Assembly (NCBI RefSeq): GCF_001514285.1
Contig: NZ_KQ949033.1
Span: forward strand, 186,001 to 250,000
Length of the DNA stretch: 64,000 nt
Origin: Streptomyces sp. DSM 15324
GTDB taxonomy: Bacteria; Actinomycetota; Actinomycetes; Streptomycetales; Streptomycetaceae
Reading direction: 5' to 3'
Below the pieces are notes generated by a model. That model was not told the DNA's origin, ran no database searches, and worked only from the letters and a program-made list of their open reading frames with translations. Positions 61,084 to 64,000 of the stretch are shown piece by piece. The position numbers were made by a program, and so were the translations under genes. Within the stretch, counting starts at the first letter, position 1; every line of letters begins with the position of its first letter.

Positions 61084-61656
61084 TCAGCGCACGGGCGGGA
61101 CCGAGACGGCCAGCACCCACTCGGCCGGGACCTCACCCGAATTGCCGTAGCTGTGCGGGGCGTTGGCCTCGAAGGTGACGCTCGCACCGGCCGGGACACG
61201 GTAGTCCTCGCCCTCGACGGTGAGCGTCAGCTCGCCCGCGACGACATGGATGATCTCGAACGTGCCCGCCGGGTGCGGATCCGAGGAGCTGCTCTCGCCC
61301 GGCATCAGCTTCCACTCCCACATCTCCAGCGGGCCGGGCGCCTCGGCGCCGGCGAGGAGTCTGCTGTAGCTGCCGGCCTCGGTGTGCCACAGCCGCACGA
61401 CCTGGTCGGCCGGGACGACCCGCACCTGCGGTCCCTGCGCGTAGTCGAGCAGGGTGGTGACGCTGACGCCGAGCGCGTCCCCGATCTTGACGACCGTCCC
61501 GATGCTCGGGTTGGTGCGGGCCTGCTCGATCTGGATGAGCATGCCCCGGCTGACCCCCGCGCGGGCCGCGAGCACGTCCAGGGTGAAGCCGCGCACCGCG
61601 CGCCAGTGCTTGACGTTGCGCGCCAGGGACTGGGTCAGCAGGTCGAGATCCGCCAC
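61084..61656 (-). CDS. XRE regulator with C-terminal cupin domain
   Basis: 190 residues from GTG 61656: HTH_3 (about 10-65: QSLARNVKHWRAVRGFTLDVLAARAGVSRGMLIQIEQ) and a cupin_2 sensor domain (about 110-185: LMPGESSSSDPHPAGTFEIIHVVAGELTLTVEGEDYRVPAG). An ATG at 61689 would add 11 residues, but a TACAAT box covers it (61688-61693), so I prefer GTG 61656 (DLDLLTQSL is the conserved start). Divergent from an EamA transporter it probably controls. Confidence 0.88.
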   Translation of the reverse strand: MADLDLLTQSLARNVKHWRAVRGFTLDVLAARAGVSRGMLIQIEQARTNPSIGTVVKIGDALGVSVTTLLDYAQGPQVRVVPADQVVRLWHTEAGSYSRLLAGAEAPGPLEMWEWKLMPGESSSSDPHPAGTFEIIHVVAGELTLTVEGEDYRVPAGASVTFEANAPHSYGNSGEVPAEWVLAVSVPPVR

Positions 61657-61687
61657 ATTCCGTCCAATATTCTGGATGACTAAGTTC

Positions 61688-61693
61688 ATTGTA
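61688..61693 (-). promoter_or_regulatory. -10 candidate of the XRE-cupin gene
   Basis: TACAAT on the minus strand lies over the upstream ATG and about 32 bp before GTG 61656. A dyad TCCA-N6-TGGA lies inside the same short leader (about 61663-61676). Confidence 0.4.
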
Positions 61694-61746
61694 TTGCACT
61701 ACCGTGGATGTACCCGATGGTCCATCGAACTGTACTGCGAGGCACC

Positions 61747-62604
61747 GTGACCGCACTCTTCGCCCTGGCCACCAGCCTGCTGTGGGGCCTGGCCGACTTC
61801 GGCGGCGGGCTGCTGACCCGCCGGGCCCCCGCGCTCACGGTCGTCATGGTGTCCCAGTCCCTCGCGACCGTCGTCCTCGGCGTGATCGTGCTCGCCACCG
61901 GCGGCTGGAGCGAGGCCGGCCCCCGGCTGTGGTTCGCGGTCGCCGCCGGGCTGGTGGGCCCGGTGGCCCTGCTCTCCTTCTACCAGGCCCTGGCCCTCGG
62001 CCCGATGGGCGTGGTCTCCCCCCTGGCCACCCTGGGCGTGGCCGTCCCCGTCTCGGTCGGCCTGTTCCTCGGCGAGCGCCCCGGCCTCCTCCAGGTCTCG
62101 GGCATCGCGGTCGCCGTACTGGGTGTGGTCCTGGCGGGCGGCCCGCAGCTGCGCGGCGCGCCGGTGCAGCGGCGGGCCGTCCTGCTCACCCTGGTCGCGG
62201 CGCTCGGCTTCGGCACGGTGTTCGTGCTGATCACCGAGGCGTCGACGAGCCCCACCGGCCTGTTCCTCGGCCTGTTCGTGCAACGCCTGACCAATGTGGC
62301 GGCGGGCGGGGTCGCCCTGTACGCCGCCGTCCGGCGCGGCGCCCCCGCGCTCCCCGAGGGCGGACTGCGGCTCTCCGCGCTGCCGGCGTACGGGTTCGTC
62401 GGGCTCGCCGACGTCGCCGCCAACGGCACCTACGCGGTCGCCGCCCAGCACGGCCCGGTCACGGTCGCCGCCGTCCTCGCCTCGCTCTACCCCGTGGTCA
62501 CGGCCCTCGCCGCCCGCGGCTTCCTGCGCGAGCGGCTGCGCCCGGTCCAGGCGGCCGGCGCGGGGCTGGCCCTGCTCGGCACGCTGCTGCTGGCGACCGG
62601 CTGA
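61747..62604 (+). CDS. EamA/DMT-family transporter
   Basis: 285 residues from GTG 61747 (GAGG just upstream; ATG 61708 possible but would add a charged leader). About ten TM helices in two EamA repeats, e.g. LFALATSLLWGLADFGGGLL, LVGPVALLSFYQALALGPMGVVSPLATLG and AALGFGTVFVLI, LASLYPVVTALAARGFLRERL. It likely exports amino acids or metabolites. Divergent from the XRE-cupin regulator. Confidence 0.9.
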   Translation: MTALFALATSLLWGLADFGGGLLTRRAPALTVVMVSQSLATVVLGVIVLATGGWSEAGPRLWFAVAAGLVGPVALLSFYQALALGPMGVVSPLATLGVAVPVSVGLFLGERPGLLQVSGIAVAVLGVVLAGGPQLRGAPVQRRAVLLTLVAALGFGTVFVLITEASTSPTGLFLGLFVQRLTNVAAGGVALYAAVRRGAPALPEGGLRLSALPAYGFVGLADVAANGTYAVAAQHGPVTVAAVLASLYPVVTALAARGFLRERLRPVQAAGAGLALLGTLLLATG

Positions 62605-62605
62605 G

Positions 62606-63370
62606 TCAGCTCCCGGGCTCCAGCCGCGCGAGCCGCTCCACGGTCTCCTCGTCCAGTTCGGCCAGCGCGACCAGCTGGTCCGAGGTGACCCCGTCCGGGA
62701 TCGGGACGGGCGCGGGCGTCCGCAGCGGCGGCTGCCAGCCCTCGACGGGAGTCCAGCGTCGTACGACCTTGGCGGGCGCGCCCGCGACGACGGAGTGGTC
62801 GGGCACGGTCCCGCGCACCACGGCCCCCGCCGCGACGACGACGTTCCGCCCGATCTGCGCCCCCGGCAGGATCACCGCGCCGGTGCCGATCCAGCAGCCG
62901 GTCCCGATCCGCACCGGCTCCATGCGCGGCCACTGCTTGCCGATGGGCTCGTGCGGGTCGTCGTAGGAGTGGTTGGTGGACGTCACGTAGACGTACGGTC
63001 CGAAGTAGCAGTCGCTGCCGATGGTGACCGTGGTGTCGGCGATGACATGGCTGCCGCGGCCGAGGACGACACCGTCGCCGATGCGCAGGATCGGGTCGGG
63101 CCCGAGATCGAGATCGGGCATCAGACCGGCCGTCAGCGTGACCTGCTCGCCGACTATGCAGTGCGAGCCGATGTGGATCCAGGGTTCGCCGAAGACCGTC
63201 CCCAGCGGGAAGGCGAGCCGGGTCGCCGGGCCGATCGAGCCGAAGCGCAGCCGGCCGGGGCGTTCGGCGGTCACGGAGCCGCTGCGCTGCACCCACGCCC
63301 AGCCCGCGTGGACGGCGCGCTGCACGAGGCGGCCCCGCCAGGATGAGAACGTGTTCTTGCGCTTCGGCAC
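62606..63370 (-). CDS. Left-handed beta-helix acyltransferase
   Basis: 254 residues from GTG 63370, in the LbH/hexapeptide-repeat acyltransferase superfamily (maltose/galactoside O-acetyltransferase-like): repeated [LIV]-G-x4 turns such as RIGDGVVLGRGSHVIADTTVTIGSDCYFGPYVYVTSTNHSYDDPHEPIGKQ, VRIGTGCWIGTGAVILPGAQIGRNVVVAAGAVVRG and VVAGAPAKVVRRW. The catalytic His of NHSYDD is present. The acceptor is unknown. It ends two bases after the EamA stop on the other strand. Confidence 0.87.
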   Translation of the reverse strand: MPKRKNTFSSWRGRLVQRAVHAGWAWVQRSGSVTAERPGRLRFGSIGPATRLAFPLGTVFGEPWIHIGSHCIVGEQVTLTAGLMPDLDLGPDPILRIGDGVVLGRGSHVIADTTVTIGSDCYFGPYVYVTSTNHSYDDPHEPIGKQWPRMEPVRIGTGCWIGTGAVILPGAQIGRNVVVAAGAVVRGTVPDHSVVAGAPAKVVRRWTPVEGWQPPLRTPAPVPIPDGVTSDQLVALAELDEETVERLARLEPGS

Positions 63371-63472
63371 CCGCTCACCGTACTCAGCGCGCGCTGCCGG
63401 GATACGGCCCCGGGCCTGTGATCTTCGCCCCACCGGCTGGCGTACGGTACGACGGACACGCGGGCATGAATC

Positions 63473-63531
63473 CATGACCATGAGGCCGTCAGGCCATGAG
63501 ACATGAGGCCATGAGGCATGAGGCCGTGAGG
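63473..63531 (+). repeat. Short ATGAGGC repeats before the gamma-CA gene
   Basis: The ATGAGGC/ATGAGAC motif recurs five to six times in 60 bp, each with an ATG and a GAGG. It ends 22 bases before GTG 63554. Could be a slippage array; could also confuse translation starts. Confidence 0.75.
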
Positions 63532-63553
63532 GCGTAAAGGAGACGGTGAGACG

Positions 63554-64000
63554 GTGACGACGCACAAGGCGCTGATCGTGGGCATCGGCGGCAGGGAACC
63601 GAAGGTCGACGCGGAGGCGTTCGTGGCGCCGATGGCCTCGGTCATCGGGGACGTGACGCTGGAGGCGGGGGCGAGCGTCTGGTACGGCGCGGTCGTGCGC
63701 GGGGACGTCGAGCGGATCACCGTCCGCCGCGACGCGAACATCCAGGACAACGTGACCCTGCACGCGGATCTCGGCTTCCCCGTGACGGTCGGTGAGCGGG
63801 TGTCCGTCGGCCACAACGCGGTCGTCCACGGCGCGACCGTCGGCGACGACTGCCTGATCGGCATGGGCGCGACGGTCCTGAACGGCGCGGTGATCGGCGC
63901 GGGTTCCCTGGTCGCGGCCCAGGCCCTGGTCCCCCAGGGGATGGAGGTACCGCCGGGCTCCCTGGTCGCGGGCGTCCCGGCGAAGGTCAAGCGGGAACTG
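63554..64000 (+). CDS. Gamma-carbonic anhydrase-like protein (5' part)
   Basis: 149 codons from GTG 63554 are present; the gene runs off the window. LbH repeats SVIGDVTLEAGASVWYGAVVRGD, VGERVSVGHNAVVHGATVGDDCLIGMGATVLNGAVIG and VAGVPAKVKREL are clear. The three zinc-ligand histidines are present: His70 (TLHAD), His87 and His92 (GHNAVVHG). Preceded by AAGGAG (about 63537). The same superfamily as the previous gene, but divergent from it by 183 bp. Caa/PaaY-like or carbonic anhydrase cannot be told apart. Confidence 0.9.
   Translation, partial: MTTHKALIVGIGGREPKVDAEAFVAPMASVIGDVTLEAGASVWYGAVVRGDVERITVRRDANIQDNVTLHADLGFPVTVGERVSVGHNAVVHGATVGDDCLIGMGATVLNGAVIGAGSLVAAQALVPQGMEVPPGSLVAGVPAKVKREL

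Overview
The window is about 73% G+C, uses GTG, TTG and possibly CTG starts freely, and has Streptomyces marker families: a whiJ-type regulator/DUF397 set, SpoIIE-type phosphatases, the bioFBAD order, TTA-poor genes and a ydaO leader. I infer chromosomal DNA of a Streptomyces or a very close relative. No rRNA, tRNA, transposase, phage gene or CRISPR array was found. Most genes are ordinary housekeeping or regulatory loci.

Layout. 1-4.1 kb: end of an ATP-binding regulator, a PAS-SpoIIE phosphatase, a PlsC acyltransferase and a secreted tripeptidyl-aminopeptidase-like hydrolase. 4.2-8.9 kb: complete urease operon ureABCFGD on the minus strand with a GlnR-like box upstream. 8.9-12 kb: a TetR regulator divergent from a membrane protein with two near-identical operator copies; an orphan Phd/YefM antitoxin divergent from a ClpP paralogue that lacks the catalytic histidine, followed by a small unknown protein. 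12-15 kb: a c-di-AMP (ydaO) riboswitch leader, a secreted NlpC/P60 hydrolase, and a whiJ-type locus with a TTA codon. 14.9-19.4 kb: biotin genes, bioF divergent from bioBAD. 19.5-24 kb: a large LuxR regulator, a secreted lipase, a methyltransferase and a Doc-like toxin/antitoxin pair. 24-31 kb: MacB/FtsX-type ABC exporter, a GNAT enzyme, and two tandem CorC/HlyC (CNNM) membrane proteins. 30.9-34.2 kb: SGNH hydrolase, purB, a Mug-type glycosylase and an unknown protein. 34.2-37.9 kb: a two-gene ABC exporter divergent from a histidine kinase/response regulator pair, with a very long hairpin between them. 37.9-43.9 kb: ROK and GntR/UTRA regulators, an F420-reductase-like protein, an alpha/beta hydrolase, a Tat-exported PhoD, and two minisatellite-like repeat arrays. 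44-49.6 kb: ACT-GNAT protein, a PLP lyase divergent from an Lrp regulator, a DUF885 peptidase-like protein and a rhodanese. 49.7-58.7 kb: sbcDC, two methyltransferase/YigZ-type genes, a SixA phosphatase overlapping a degenerate CysRS/MshC-like protein, a CoA-binding protein and a PobA-like hydroxylase. 58.7-64 kb: ArsR regulator divergent from a His-rich CDF metal exporter, YbaK-like deacylase, XRE-cupin regulator divergent from an EamA transporter, a left-handed beta-helix acetyltransferase and the start of a gamma-carbonic anhydrase.

The loci I consider least explained are the orphan antitoxin/ClpR-like/small-protein cluster (10.67-11.99 kb) and the pseudo-CysRS/SixA pair (55.5-56.8 kb). 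The short-repeat arrays at 39.1, 41.9, 59.2, 60.4 and 63.5 kb are also worth attention. Function assignments are from motif recognition by eye; no database search was run.
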